DNA of 64,000 nucleotides from Trichomonas vaginalis G3 (GCF_026262505.1 NC_067204.1:19260860-19324859), one strand, 5' to 3'. Positions 52,451 through 62,307 are shown, counted from the first letter of the stretch. Notes: generated by a model from the sequence alone, not told the origin. Numbers and translations are program-made.

Positions 52451-53796
52451 GCAATTCTATACCATGCGTAAACTGTCATGTAAGGTGGCATGTATTCTTT
52501 ACTTTGTCCCGTTGTTTGCGTATATCCTGAAACGAAATGTGTATGGTTTCCATCTCCCTGAGTGTCACCCCAGAAACAATTTATAGCAAACTGAACGTCG
52601 TCTTTAACATCATATCCTTTACCTTTTTTCATTGCTGACCAATCCCAAAATTTATGCTTATGCCAACCTGCTTGAGATGTACTTAAATCTATGTAGTGAC
52701 TATGTGCAGGTAAATTTGCACCTGAAATCGTTTTACTTCCTCCTGTTTCCTTTGAAGAGTTTGCACAATACAAAAACCTGTCAACTATTTGAGTCCAAGT
52801 TCCAAAACCAAGTACTACTTCTGGTCTGGTAGAGTTCATTGACGTATAAATAGAGCCTATAGGATATAATGTTTGAAGTATTTCTGTCTTTAATGTTTGA
52901 AGCTCTGTTTTGTCTGCTTTCTTGTCATATAAATCTTGAGCAGTGAATTTAGTATTATATTCATCCTTCATGACATAAACATCTTTACATCTAATGTTTC
53001 TCATCGTCGTTATGTCGTCATCCGATGTTAAACCTTGTGGAAAGTTAGGAGGTTTACAATATAATACATCCCCACCAGTTACGTCAACCGTTCCTTCAAT
53101 ACTTTCTATAGCAACAGTTGTAAAACTTGTATGTGTATGGTTCTTGTCTGCTTTCTTCTCTAACTCATCGTTAACATAAGTTTTATCTGCTTTAAGGTCT
53201 AAACATCCTGAAACCCATCCTGTATCGGCTTTAACTTTAAAAGTCTTCGATGTCCATTCATGGTACCAGTCAACCCTTTCTTTCATTTCGTTATCTTTTT
53301 CATCCACATATTCCTTATCCGCTTTCTTCTCAAGGCTAACGTTTAAGTCTGTTATTTCAGATATAGAATGTGTATGAGTCTTTTTAGAATATTCGTTTTC
53401 AGCTCTTGTCACTTCACTTGACATTTTATTGTCAACATATGTTTTGTCTGCTAGTTCAGGATGAGTATGTTCTTTTGTTGCATAAGCATTGTTAGCTCTT
53501 TCTTCTTCTTTTGCTATTGCATCGTCTACATATTCTTTGTCAGCTTTGTTGTCAACATCTGCTTTCAAAAGAAGTTCATTTATAGGTTTCTCGTTTAAAG
53601 TTCCTTTTGTTGGATTTATACAGACAGTATTGTTCTTCTTGTCTTGAAATAGAAACTCATCTGTCATTGGGTTTAATGTCAGTTTTAAGTTTCCTTCTTT
53701 CAATGACTCAGATATCTTAGAATAGTTTGAAAAGTTTGTTGTGTTCTTATTTAGAGCTTGCATAATGAGTTGTCGGTTGTGTTGTATTTCTCTCAT
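52447..53796 (-). CDS. Phage-tail-fibre-like protein, 449 aa
   Basis: Residues about 85-300 contain at least five repeats of the form KADKxYVDxxxxxE separated by HTH motifs (THTHS, NHTHTS). This arrangement is common in trimeric tail fibres of bacteriophages. Residues about 308-449 match the collar/receptor-binding domain: YPIGSIYTSMN, FGTWTQIVDRFLYC, GGSKTISGANLPAHSH, GNHTHF and the terminal KEYMPPYMTVYAWYRI. It is probably a host- or surface-binding spike. The gene looks whole. The domain is well known in phages and rare in eukaryotic elements, so horizontal capture is likely. Confidence 0.85.
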   Translation of the reverse strand: MREIQHNRQLIMQALNKNTTNFSNYSKISESLKEGNLKLTLNPMTDEFLFQDKKNNTVCINPTKGTLNEKPINELLLKADVDNKADKEYVDDAIAKEEERANNAYATKEHTHPELADKTYVDNKMSSEVTRAENEYSKKTHTHSISEITDLNVSLEKKADKEYVDEKDNEMKERVDWYHEWTSKTFKVKADTGWVSGCLDLKADKTYVNDELEKKADKNHTHTSFTTVAIESIEGTVDVTGGDVLYCKPPNFPQGLTSDDDITTMRNIRCKDVYVMKDEYNTKFTAQDLYDKKADKTELQTLKTEILQTLYPIGSIYTSMNSTRPEVVLGFGTWTQIVDRFLYCANSSKETGGSKTISGANLPAHSHYIDLSTSQAGWHKHKFWDWSAMKKGKGYDVKDDVQFAINCFWGDTQGDGNHTHFVSGYTQTTGQSKEYMPPYMTVYAWYRIA

Positions 53797-53834
53797 GGAA
53801 GCAATATCTTTCGAATTTTTATTCTAGATAAAAT

Positions 53835-54681
53835 ATGCTTCCAATAGAAAAAGAAAATTCAAGAGTTGCTACAACTAAACCATTAGATGAACTTTTTACT
53901 AATGTCGGTCAAAAGTTTGAGACAGAGACCGTAAAGCATGAAGGCTATCGTTTTGACTACCCATTAAGATGGCTAAGAGACCATCTGTCACAAAAGCTAT
54001 TGGCTTTCGTAGAATGAAGTTTGTGTCTGTAGAAGATAAAAGTTTTCCATTTATTGTAAGGTTTCATATAGATTATATATCTGAAGGGAAACGAAAAATG
54101 TGGGAAGAAATTGAGCTAATACAAGTTGACCTTTCATCTTCTCTACAGACTGCGTTAAAAAATATAGAAGATAAAATAAATTCATGTTATGCAAAATGCT
54201 GATGAATATGCAAATACCGAGAGCACACTTTATGTGAGAATTGTATATGACAAACAAAAATTCACAAGTGTCATTTCAAATCTACGAAGACAATCCAAAG
54301 AAAGACGAACAAATATATACAGAATTCACTGCAATGTCATGGTATTATTTGCAAAGAATGTTAAATCAGAAAGTCGAACTTCCTTTAGCAAATATTTACA
54401 GTCGATATGCAAGAGATGAACCATATTTATTTAAAGATGTTTTCGACCCAGCTGCTATTATTGTTCATGCTTCATTTTCTGGCGCCCAAAACTCTTTCTT
54501 ATGCTTGGCAAATGACTTTTACGAAAAACCTACAAAGTTATACGAACCACCAAGTGGAAGTATTTCAGACTTTCAAGTATGGTTTACTACAGATGGAAGA
54601 AAAAGAATAATTCCATTATACCATGCGTTTTACTTAGAACTTAGTTTCATATACAACTACTATCGAACGGTAAAAATATAA
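53835..54681 (+). pseudogene. Plus-strand Maverick region, unknown products
   Basis: Coding pieces without recognised family. A first part has MAKRPSVTKAIGFRRMKFVS; the last and best-preserved part (ending at 54681) encodes a protein rich in aromatic residues (for example EFTAMSWYYLQRM and IPLYHAFYLELSFIYNY). It may be structural. Some pieces look broken. Confidence 0.4.
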
Positions 54682-54685
54682 TTTT

Positions 54686-54928
54686 TTAATACGGTTGAGG
54701 TGTTGGATTTGGTTGCCAACTAGACTGTGGTGCAGGTTCAGGCTGTTGTATAACAGGAGCTTGTTCTTCTGGTTCAGGGTCTTTAGGTATAATACCAACG
54801 AACTGACCTACTCTTTTACCAATATTTTTGACTCCGTTCCAAATTCCTCTTCCTACGGTTTTTATTCCATTCCATATACCTCTTCCAACATTTCGAAAGA
54901 AGTTTCCTATCTTACTGAAGAAACCCAT
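54686..54928 (-). CDS. Small membrane-active-like Maverick protein, 80 aa
   Basis: The N-terminal half is a repeated amphipathic, Gly/Asn/Arg/Trp-rich segment beginning MGFFSKIGNFFRNV with two copies of GRGIWNG(I/V)K. The C-terminal half is Pro/Gln-rich. The pattern resembles membrane-disrupting peptides and the lytic part of adenovirus pVI. It is probably a small capsid or entry protein; this is inferred from composition. Confidence 0.5.
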   Translation of the reverse strand: MGFFSKIGNFFRNVGRGIWNGIKTVGRGIWNGVKNIGKRVGQFVGIIPKDPEPEEQAPVIQQPEPAPQSSWQPNPTPQPY

Positions 54929-54946
54929 TTTACTATATGTAAAAAT

Positions 54947-55309
54947 CTAATGTCCGCCTAGTCTCTTATGTTTCCTGTTGAGTTCCATAGCATTCTTTAA
55001 CTGGAGCTCATACATTCTGTTTCTCCTCTGGTAGAAAACATATTCTGGGTCAACTCCTGTGTTCGCGTCATCTGCATAAAGTTGTTTATATCCCACTTCA
55101 GGGTTTGTATAAAACTCTTTCCATCTCATATTTGCATACCATGGTGGCAAACCTAACGCAGCGTCATTTGACATGGCAGTTTGCATTTGTACATCTGTTG
55201 GCACTTGACCATAGTTTGCCATTGCAGTTTGTATTCTAACTTCATTTGGAATATTCTCTGGGTTTGGTTGTCCAGGTTGCTGTGCATTCGCTAAGTTCTG
55301 TGCGTCCAT
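54947..55309 (-). CDS. Maverick hypothetical protein, 120 aa
   Basis: It starts MDAQNLANAQQPGQPNPENI. Two short related segments follow (VRIQTAMANYGQVP and VQMQTAMSNDAALG), then an aromatic-rich region (WYANMRWKEFYTNPEVGYKQ) and a basic end (NRKHKRLGGH). The frame is compact between its neighbours, with small gaps. No family is recognised. It looks whole. Confidence 0.55.
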   Translation of the reverse strand: MDAQNLANAQQPGQPNPENIPNEVRIQTAMANYGQVPTDVQMQTAMSNDAALGLPPWYANMRWKEFYTNPEVGYKQLYADDANTGVDPEYVFYQRRNRMYELQLKNAMELNRKHKRLGGH

Positions 55310-55332
55310 TTAATATTAGATAAAAATATCTC

Positions 55333-55464
55333 TTACGAGTACATATACTGAACATTTGCAGGCATTGGTTCATCTTCATATTCTCTGTACTTTTCTGCCA
55401 CGTCAAAGAAATAAATGACACAATGGAAAAAACCTAAAACAAGTAGTCCGATTTCAAACCACAT
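55333..55464 (-). CDS. 43-aa membrane protein overlapping the methyltransferase
   Basis: ATG at 55462-55464 opens MWFEIGLLVLGFFHCVIYFF, a single membrane helix, followed by an acidic tail ending VQYMYS and TAA at 55333-55335. It overlaps the 3' end of the methyltransferase gene by 31 bases in another frame. Short size and overlap are typical of compact viral genomes. Confidence 0.5.
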   Translation of the reverse strand: MWFEIGLLVLGFFHCVIYFFDVAEKYREYEDEPMPANVQYMYS

Positions 55465-56267
55465 TTACTTACTAATAAAATTTCTTTATTGTGACACTTT
55501 CTCCAGTTTATAGGACCTCTCTCATATTCTATCTTGTCATATCTAAACTCATAGTCATGTATGTCCTCTAACCATCTCATAACGGTTTCCAAACCACTTT
55601 TATCGGATGTAAAGTAAAAGCATGGATGGTTATGTAAAACGTCTAAAGTTTCTAAAGAGTCTCTCAAAGTCCAGTCTACTTGGTATTGAAAATCCCATGT
55701 GTTATAGAACGGCGGGTCCACTATAAAGAAAACATTTTCCTTGTCTTTATATTTTTCATACAAATCTGTCCAATGACATCTCACAAACTCTATACCCTCA
55801 ATATATTTTTCTATGTCCTCTTTGAAAACATTTGTATAGTTAAGATATAAAACTTTTGACATAAGTGTTTCAATGTCATGAACTCTTATAGAACCACTAT
55901 ATAATAGTCTAGCAGATATACTATCCCAGTCTATATATTCTGCTTTTTTCAAAACCTCTCTCACAATATTTTTCTTATCTAATGGTATACGTTCCATCTT
56001 ACCTATAGGTATCTTTTCTTTTAACTCTTTCAATATATTGTTTGTGTCTGGAATATGTTTGAGACGGTCCATATAGTTGTCGAAGTCATTGCATATAATC
56101 TTTGAGTCTGGGAATATTATATGGCACAAATGGGATATATAGAAACTTCCACCGAACAAATCTACAAATGTTAGACCATTCGGTAGTTTCTTAAGTTCTC
56201 TCAATATAATATCTTTACATCTACTCTTATTTCCAAAGAACGGTAACGGTGGTTTTGTAAAATTCAT
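55434..56267 (-). CDS. Adenine-N6 DNA methyltransferase (D12/Dam class)
   Basis: 277 residues. The AdoMet and catalytic motifs of D12-class enzymes are present in order: PLPFFGNKSR (7-16), VDLFGGSFYISH (35-46), NDFDNYMD (60-67) and the catalytic DPPFYN (184-189). The C-terminal part recalls the Dam target-recognition region. It transfers a methyl group to N6 of adenine in DNA. N6-methyladenine is the main DNA methylation known in T. vaginalis, and Maverick-encoded methyltransferases are reported as candidate writers. The frame looks whole and has a 5' leader with AT-rich flank. The recognition sequence cannot be predicted. Confidence 0.92.
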   Translation of the reverse strand: MNFTKPPLPFFGNKSRCKDIILRELKKLPNGLTFVDLFGGSFYISHLCHIIFPDSKIICNDFDNYMDRLKHIPDTNNILKELKEKIPIGKMERIPLDKKNIVREVLKKAEYIDWDSISARLLYSGSIRVHDIETLMSKVLYLNYTNVFKEDIEKYIEGIEFVRCHWTDLYEKYKDKENVFFIVDPPFYNTWDFQYQVDWTLRDSLETLDVLHNHPCFYFTSDKSGLETVMRWLEDIHDYEFRYDKIEYERGPINWRKCHNKEILLVSKCGLKSDYLF

Positions 56268-56408
56268 TTATATATAATAATAAAAATGTTTTTCCCTGAA
56301 AAGTGACAGAAAAGTGACAAAACATGAAAACATATATAATTTGTGAAAAGCGACACATTATATAATGTTTTCGACCCAGAAGAAGGCTTCTTCCCAGAAG
56401 CAATGGAG

Positions 56409-56527
56409 GAAGAAGAAGAGTCCTCTGAATTCACACCAGAAGACTAACAATTTTCCGAATAAAAACTTCATTTATACTAAACATCTTCAGGGCTAGAGGG
56501 CACGAAGTGCCTGGAGGCCCCACTACC
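56409..56527 (-). repeat. Right terminal inverted repeat of the Maverick
   Basis: The inverse complement of 31237-31355, differing at about two of 119 positions. It contains a copy of the acidic 3' end of the left-edge gene, reading outward. It is followed by T12. Confidence 0.92.
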
Positions 56528-56802
56528 TTTTTTTTTTTTATAAAGAATAAAATTAACTGCTTAGAATCGAATTTTGAACATGATTTATTTTTGAAATTAT
56601 TTGATCATTGAATTTTCGACGATTTAAATGGATCAATCCACAGTACAATATAACTAAAATTGATATACGATAATAGTTTAAAAACAATTAAGAATTGCAA
56701 CCGAAAATGGTCAAAAATAAGTCACAAAAATATGAAATTTAGTTAGCTAATTTGATTTAATTAAATTCAGCGAAAAAATGAAATAATTTTTTTCTTCCCA
56801 TT

Positions 56803-58412
56803 ATGAGTTCTGACTATTCAAAACAATATGCGGATTTTATAAAGGCGCTTGAAAAGCTCTTCCACATAAAATCTAATGAACCTATCGAAGATATGTGCAG
56901 TATAATTACAAATACTTTGATTTCGAAGTATCAACTTTCAATCAATCAACTTACAAAGTTAATTTATGAGGCAATTAGATATAATTATGCATCTGGAGCA
57001 AATTACATCAAAATACTGGAACAGATCGGGGCTGACCTAACCGGAGTTTCGGATTACCATTTTGAAACGGAGGATTCGATTAAATTTATAGTTATGCATG
57101 TCAAATTGATAAGTTCAAGGAATACTTAACTCAAAATTCAATATCTGGTGATATTTTTCTCGAAATTCCTAATTTCAGGTACAATGCTTATCACGATGGA
57201 AAATATTTTGCAAGGTTATCACTAATTGAAGCATGTGCCTACTTTGGATCTGTTAACATTTTTTATTTCTTGATTTCGAATCAAATCAGTTTAATAACTG
57301 TAAGGTGTCTTAGCTACTCAGTAATTTGAGGAAATCAAGACATCATCAACGAATGTTTGAAAGAAAATAAAATGGATATCGCTTGTCTCAGAAGCATTAT
57401 AAGAGCACACAATCACGAATTGCTTGAATATGTTTTAGATAGAGAGATATTCGAGCTTGATGATTTATTTGGCAAGGATTGGAAATCGGCAAAAGAAGTG
57501 AATTTTATGGGAGATGCAAATTATAAACCTGTATACAAAGATATCATCAGATATCAAAACCTTAATGCTGTATTTCTACTATTGAAAAGAAATAAATATT
57601 ACATCTTTCCATGGGGTGCTGCATTTCCGCAAACAATTGATATTTTCAAAAACAATACATTTTCTAACAAACAAAATCACACTGGTAGTGGAATTATTCA
57701 TTTTACATGTAAATCGAAAAATTCTGATATTTGCAGATTATTACTTGAGTCATACAATCAAATTATAGTCAACAATAAACACGGTATGGATATCAATGAA
57801 AAAGATAAAAATGGACAAACTGCCCTTCATATTGCAGCACGTAATAATAGTAAAGAAACAACTGAACTTCTTATTTCACATGGTATAAATATCAATGAAA
57901 AGGATAATGATGGACGAACCGCTCTTCATATTGCAGCACGTAATAATAGTAAAGAAACAACCGAGCTTCTTATTTCACATGGTATAAATATCAATGAAAC
58001 AGATAAATATGGACAAACTGCCCTTCATATTGCAGCAATTTTTCATAGTAAAGAAATAACAGAACTTCTTATTTCACATGGTATAAATATCAATGAAACA
58101 GATAAATATGGACAAACTGCCCTTCATATTGCAGCAATTTTTCATAGTAAAGAAATAACAGAACTTCTTATTTTACATGGTATAAATATCAATGAAACAG
58201 ATAAAAATGGTGAAACTGCCCTTCATATTGCAGCACAATATAATAGTAAAGAAACAGCCGAACTTCTTATTTCACATGGTATAAATATAAATGAAAAAGA
58301 TAAAAATGGACAAACCGCACTTTATTATTCAATGCAATTTAATTGTAAAGAAATAACAGAACTTCTTATTTCGCACGGTGCAAACACCAATGAAATAAGA
58401 AAATTCTATTAA
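56803..58412 (+). pseudogene. DUF3447-type ankyrin-repeat gene, broken
   Basis: This starts MSSDYSKQYADFIKALEKLF with the N-terminal region of the trichomonad DUF3447/ankyrin family. The frame is lost near 57115-57120 (one base missing, judged from the resumption DKFKEYLTQNS), and an in-frame TGA lies at 57327-57329 where the family has glycine (VIGGNQDI). From 57357 a 351-codon frame is open. It carries eight 33-residue ankyrin repeats (57783-58405) of the form DKxGQTALHIAAxxNSKExTELLISHGININE. Adjacent repeats are nearly identical at DNA level. Two disruptions suggest a pseudogene, although the 3' frame could still be expressed. Confidence 0.85.
57783..58405 (+). repeat. Homogenised 99-bp ankyrin tandem repeats
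   Basis: About six and a half units of 99 bp. Units around 57990-58085 and 58088-58185 differ at about one position in almost 100, showing recent duplication or conversion. Confidence 0.8.
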
Positions 58413-59294
58413 ATAATCAACATCTGATTATAGCCTCTGTACCTCATCTGACATATATGTTGATATAAGGTACTCCAAATTAGGAACAAAGGCTATAATG
58501 AAATATTTAAAACAATCTTTTGATTATTTGGCCGATAATATACATCTCATTTTTAATTTTTCTTATTGATATTTTGCACCTCTCCTCGAATTAACTTCAA
58601 AATTTATGAAGTTCGGAATGAAAACCTTTGAAAACAAATCATTAACTCGCTCCGCTCGGCGACAAAAGTAACAACGAGGTTTACATGATGGAAAAGATTA
58701 TCGCTCATATCATTTTCGCTACTTTCAGAAGATCTTACATATGTACTAACAGTAATTTTAAAAACAATAGAAAATTTAGATTTGGAGATAACAATTAACA
58801 AATTATTTCTATTATACATGAACATCTTATGATACTTGTAATTAGAGGATGCATAAAATTGCCAACTAACATTCTCGAGGCTTTAAATAATGACAATTTA
58901 ATTTCAATTCAATAATGCTGTATATACCCTTTAATAACTTTGAGTATCACATTCAACATTTACTTGAAATCAATATATACTATTATTAGTCATCAAATAA
59001 GATAGAAATTAACAAAATGAAAAAAATCAAGCATAGAATACTATAATATTCATATAAATAGGAGTTCGAAAGGAAACAAAACACAATGACGATAATTAAT
59101 GGTGGTGTTGTATATATCGGGTCTTTGAGAATGTACACGGGTATAAAATATCTTCAGGATATTTTATTCTTACATAAAATCAATTGTTTCTAAATTAAGT
59201 TGCTGATTCTAGGGTTACAAGTAGCAATGTATATTTTGGATATCAAATAAAAATGTGACATTTGTAAAAAAACCGTAAAATTCAATTTTTTTAT
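58413..59294. other. Intergenic, no gene seen
   Basis: AT-rich with only short frames. No RNA gene, element end or promoter motif is recognised apart from a run of T before the ATG at 59295. Confidence 0.55.
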
Positions 59295-59999
59295 ATGAGT
59301 TATAATAATCTGAAACGAAATTACATTCGCAGAAAGAAATATCTCAATGACAGCTATGAGACTATCAAACACACACTTGAGCTCATCAGACTTGCAGGAA
59401 AGCTAGATTTATCCGATTCCGAACTTCAGAAAATGGCGATGAAACACGCCCAAGCAATAGAAGCAGCATGTTGGTCACCTCATTTACGACTTACTGCTAA
59501 AGAATATGAAGACATTACAGTTCATAAAACGAAAGATTTATGTTACGCATTAACCCAAAAATATATTCCACCAATTGTCGCACAAACATTGAAACAGCAA
59601 TTACCCAGACAACCAATGCCACCACAACCAGCACCCCAAGAACAACCAGATCAAGGTCAGCAAACAATTATGTCACCCAAAGCAATTCAACCGTCGCCAT
59701 CATTCCCAATACCGATTGCCATCAACAGACCACAAACACCTCATGCATTTCCGATCCCAATTGTACCTAAATCAGCACCATCTGCTCTTCCACCACTTTT
59801 TTCAGATGATTTACTTATGGATGACGGCACTGACAGACCTGAAAAGCTCGATTTTATCCCGAGCTTTGACAATCCTGTGAATCCATTTGAGGATTCTATA
59901 GATGATTTACCATTTGATGATGATCCAATCGGAAAATCACTAGATTTATCAATCGGATCTTACGACGGTCAATATGACAGGATGCACTCTTTTGAATAA
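59295..59999 (+). CDS. Hypothetical helical/proline-rich protein, 234 aa
   Basis: Residues about 1-105 form a helical, basic-to-neutral domain (IKHTLELIRLAGKLDLSDSE, then AIEAACWSPHLRLTAKEY). It resembles by eye the helical bundles of transcription-factor modules such as the TFIIS central or KIX type. Residues 106-165 are Pro/Gln-rich. The last 60 residues are acidic with hydrophobic spacing (FEDSIDDLPFDDDPIG), like an activation domain. It is therefore plausibly a transcriptional regulator, but no family is assigned. The start is the first ATG after a T-rich leader. Confidence 0.6.
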   Translation: MSYNNLKRNYIRRKKYLNDSYETIKHTLELIRLAGKLDLSDSELQKMAMKHAQAIEAACWSPHLRLTAKEYEDITVHKTKDLCYALTQKYIPPIVAQTLKQQLPRQPMPPQPAPQEQPDQGQQTIMSPKAIQPSPSFPIPIAINRPQTPHAFPIPIVPKSAPSALPPLFSDDLLMDDGTDRPEKLDFIPSFDNPVNPFEDSIDDLPFDDDPIGKSLDLSIGSYDGQYDRMHSFE

Positions 60000-60588
60000 T
60001 GTACAATATCATTGTATTTTGTTTCGGAGATACAATTCATTTTTATTTTTTGTTTATTAGGCGTATTAGCGTTATTAAATAATTATTTAAATATATTATC
60101 ATCATTTACCAATTGACTGTACAGTCGAAATTCCTTGATTCCGAGTTTGCCTATTCTCATTTTCTACTTTTTAAAACTTGAATATTTCAAAATAAATAAA
60201 CATAAATTAAAGAAGCATTTTAGTTAATTATAAGACCAATTTAATTGAGATATAATTTTATTTTCTGAGTTTTCATTATTATAGTTTTTGGACAGTATTC
60301 TAAGAAGTTGAAGTCTCAAAACAATATTTCATCCATACGATTATGACCAATATCAAGAATTTTAATTTATTTTTCTAATGAATTTGTAATTTTTCAGCTT
60401 CAATATTATTGTGCTAAAAGAAGCATATTAACCAAGTTAACAGAAACACATTCCTTCAATAAGTTTCTTAGATATTTTGGAAAAAGCTCAAAATTTCGAA
60501 TCATCATGAGATTATTTATATTTAGTAATAGCAATTATGAAAAAATATAGGGACCTTTATTTAAACTTGTCTAAATCGTAATAATTTC
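60000..60588. other. Convergent intergenic spacer
   Basis: AT-rich spacer between the 3' ends of the proline-rich gene and the kinase gene. No gene or repeat is seen. Confidence 0.55.
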
Positions 60589-61812
60589 TTAGAATTTGGA
60601 CTTAAGTGTTCTGTAAACTCTGTGGAAGTCGAAAACGGAACCACTGAGTCTGATAATATCAATAAGATATGTATCAGTTGTAATTGTAACAATTTCGAAC
60701 TTAATTTGAACAGAATTGTTGGCAACTGGAATAACAGCTTTCCAAGTCTTCTTAGCTGTATTGTTTTGGACGTTCTTAGCTCTCAAACCAGACAAAGCAG
60801 ACTTAATAATTGTATCAATCTGCTCAGCCTTCTTGTTTGTAGAGAATGATGTTGTAGATGGAGTCTGTGCTGTAGTGTCGACAAGTCTTTCCATTTTGAC
60901 GCCGGACATCTTTGCAATTAACTCGAAAGCGTTGATTGACTCTTCTTCTTGTTCATCCTTCTTAACTGAGACTTCCTCATCGACCTTAGTTGCCTGTATT
61001 GTACTGGAAGTGACTGGAACGTAATCTGTAGCGAACCATGGGTCAGCTTTGATTTGTTCCATTGTAGCACGAGTTGATGGGTCTGCAACAAGGATCTTCT
61101 TCATGAGGGCGACAGCACCAGCTGGGAAGTATGATGGATATTCAAGTCTGACGTTCATAATCTGTCTAGCAAGATTTTGAAGATTTGGTGCATCAAATGG
61201 AAGACTTGCGCTAAGCATAACGAAAAGAATAACACCAGCGGACCAGATATCAGCTGGAGCACCAATATAGCCATCCTGGCAGAAGATTTCTGGAGCAACA
61301 TAATTTGGTGTTCCGCATCTTGTGTAGCATGTATCACCAGCAGATGACATGATGGAAAGTCCGAAATCTGCGATCTTAAGATTTTCGTCGTTGTCGAGAA
61401 GAATGTTTTCTGGCTTCAAATCTCTATGAACAGCGTTATGCTTGTGCATATAATCAAGAGCATCAATGAGCTGTTGGAAATACTTTCTGGCCTTCTTTTC
61501 TGGAAGTGGGCCATTGTCAGCTAACTTGGAGAAAAGCTCACCTCCTGTTGCAAGATCAAGGACTAAGAAGATATTTTCGGTAGAATGCATGACGGCATGA
61601 AGCTTGATGAGTCCAGGATGATCCATTTGGCTCATAATTTCGATTTCACGGCGTAATTGCTTATCCATATTGTTTTGGGCAACTAATTGCCTGTTAATAA
61701 CTTTAATAGCATATTTTTTGTTGGTTTTGGTATTGATGGCTTCTTTGACCTTCGAAAAAGAGCCTGCACCAATTGTTCTGAGGAGTTTGTAGTCACCGAC
61801 TGTTTTCGGCAT
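60589..61812 (-). CDS. AMPK/CIPK-like Ser/Thr kinase with NAF-like motif and KA1-type tail
   Basis: 407 residues. The kinase domain is at about 8-262, with glycine loop GAGSFSKV (15-22), catalytic lysine K37, HRDLKPEN (129-136), DFG (149-151), CGTPNYVAPE (166-175) and the DIWSAG helix (188-193). After it, SINAFELIAKMSG (292-304) matches the NAF/FISL motif through which CIPK kinases bind calcineurin-B-like calcium sensors. The last 70 residues (about 338-407, KKTWKAVIPVANNSVQIKFE and onward) have the KA1-like fold pattern of AMPK-related kinases. It may thus be a calcium-responsive or energy-sensing kinase. The sequence is less AT-rich than its neighbours, suggesting high expression. Confidence 0.92.
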   Translation of the reverse strand: MPKTVGDYKLLRTIGAGSFSKVKEAINTKTNKKYAIKVINRQLVAQNNMDKQLRREIEIMSQMDHPGLIKLHAVMHSTENIFLVLDLATGGELFSKLADNGPLPEKKARKYFQQLIDALDYMHKHNAVHRDLKPENILLDNDENLKIADFGLSIMSSAGDTCYTRCGTPNYVAPEIFCQDGYIGAPADIWSAGVILFVMLSASLPFDAPNLQNLARQIMNVRLEYPSYFPAGAVALMKKILVADPSTRATMEQIKADPWFATDYVPVTSSTIQATKVDEEVSVKKDEQEEESINAFELIAKMSGVKMERLVDTTAQTPSTTSFSTNKKAEQIDTIIKSALSGLRAKNVQNNTAKKTWKAVIPVANNSVQIKFEIVTITTDTYLIDIIRLSGSVFDFHRVYRTLKSKF

Positions 61813-62300
61813 TTGTAAACTTATAAAGATATTTCAGAATTTTATCGTTCACACAATTCAATTGCTTTTTCCTTTTTTTAATGGCATAATTGTTGCATGC
61901 TAAGTTCGGTCAATGATAGAAATTGAGTGGAAATTAATCATCGAGGAAGTACGATTATGTAAAGTAAAAAATGTTGTGGGATTTTTAATATTATATATTA
62001 TTTTATAATAAAATTTTTTGAGTCATTTTAAGAAGCACATATAATTTTTTGAATTTAAAAATTAAAGTAGTGTCAAACGAATTTATCACTTAATTTAATA
62101 CTCAGATTTCTTAAAATTAATGAAAAAAAGGTTTTCTGAGAACTTTTGAGAATGGTTTTCAAATTCCATTATTGAAAATATATAGGTATTGTATGAAATT
62201 CAAACTCTATATTTATTAAAATTCTAAATTTTTAATAAAATAACTTTTCAGAGGAATATGATTTTGAATGGTTGATTAATAAGTATAAAAATGTCTACGA
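61813..62300. other. Upstream spacer of the kinase gene
   Basis: AT-rich. No typical initiator is found within 40 bases of the ATG at 61812. No gene is seen. Confidence 0.5.
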
Positions 62301-62307
62301 TTTTAAG

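Larger units (their letters stand above)
31237..56527. mobile_element. Maverick/Polinton element, full length with both ends, partly broken
   Basis: About 25.3 kb bounded by 119-bp terminal inverted repeats that differ at about two positions. They are preceded by an A25 tract (31212-31236) on the left and followed by a T12 tract (56528-56539) on the right. It carries the defining set: integrase, polymerase B, packaging ATPase, capsid-like region, plus helicase, fibre-like protein, methyltransferase and many small genes on both strands. No clear 5-6 bp target duplication could be assigned because of the homopolymer flanks. The ends are fresh, but several genes are broken (about a dozen or more breaks in total), so it is a fairly young fossil. 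It is a different subfamily from 1-7112. Confidence 0.93.

Noticed and set aside
58604-58825. 73-codon minus-strand frame
   Set aside because: No ATG context, no family and composition like intergenic DNA.
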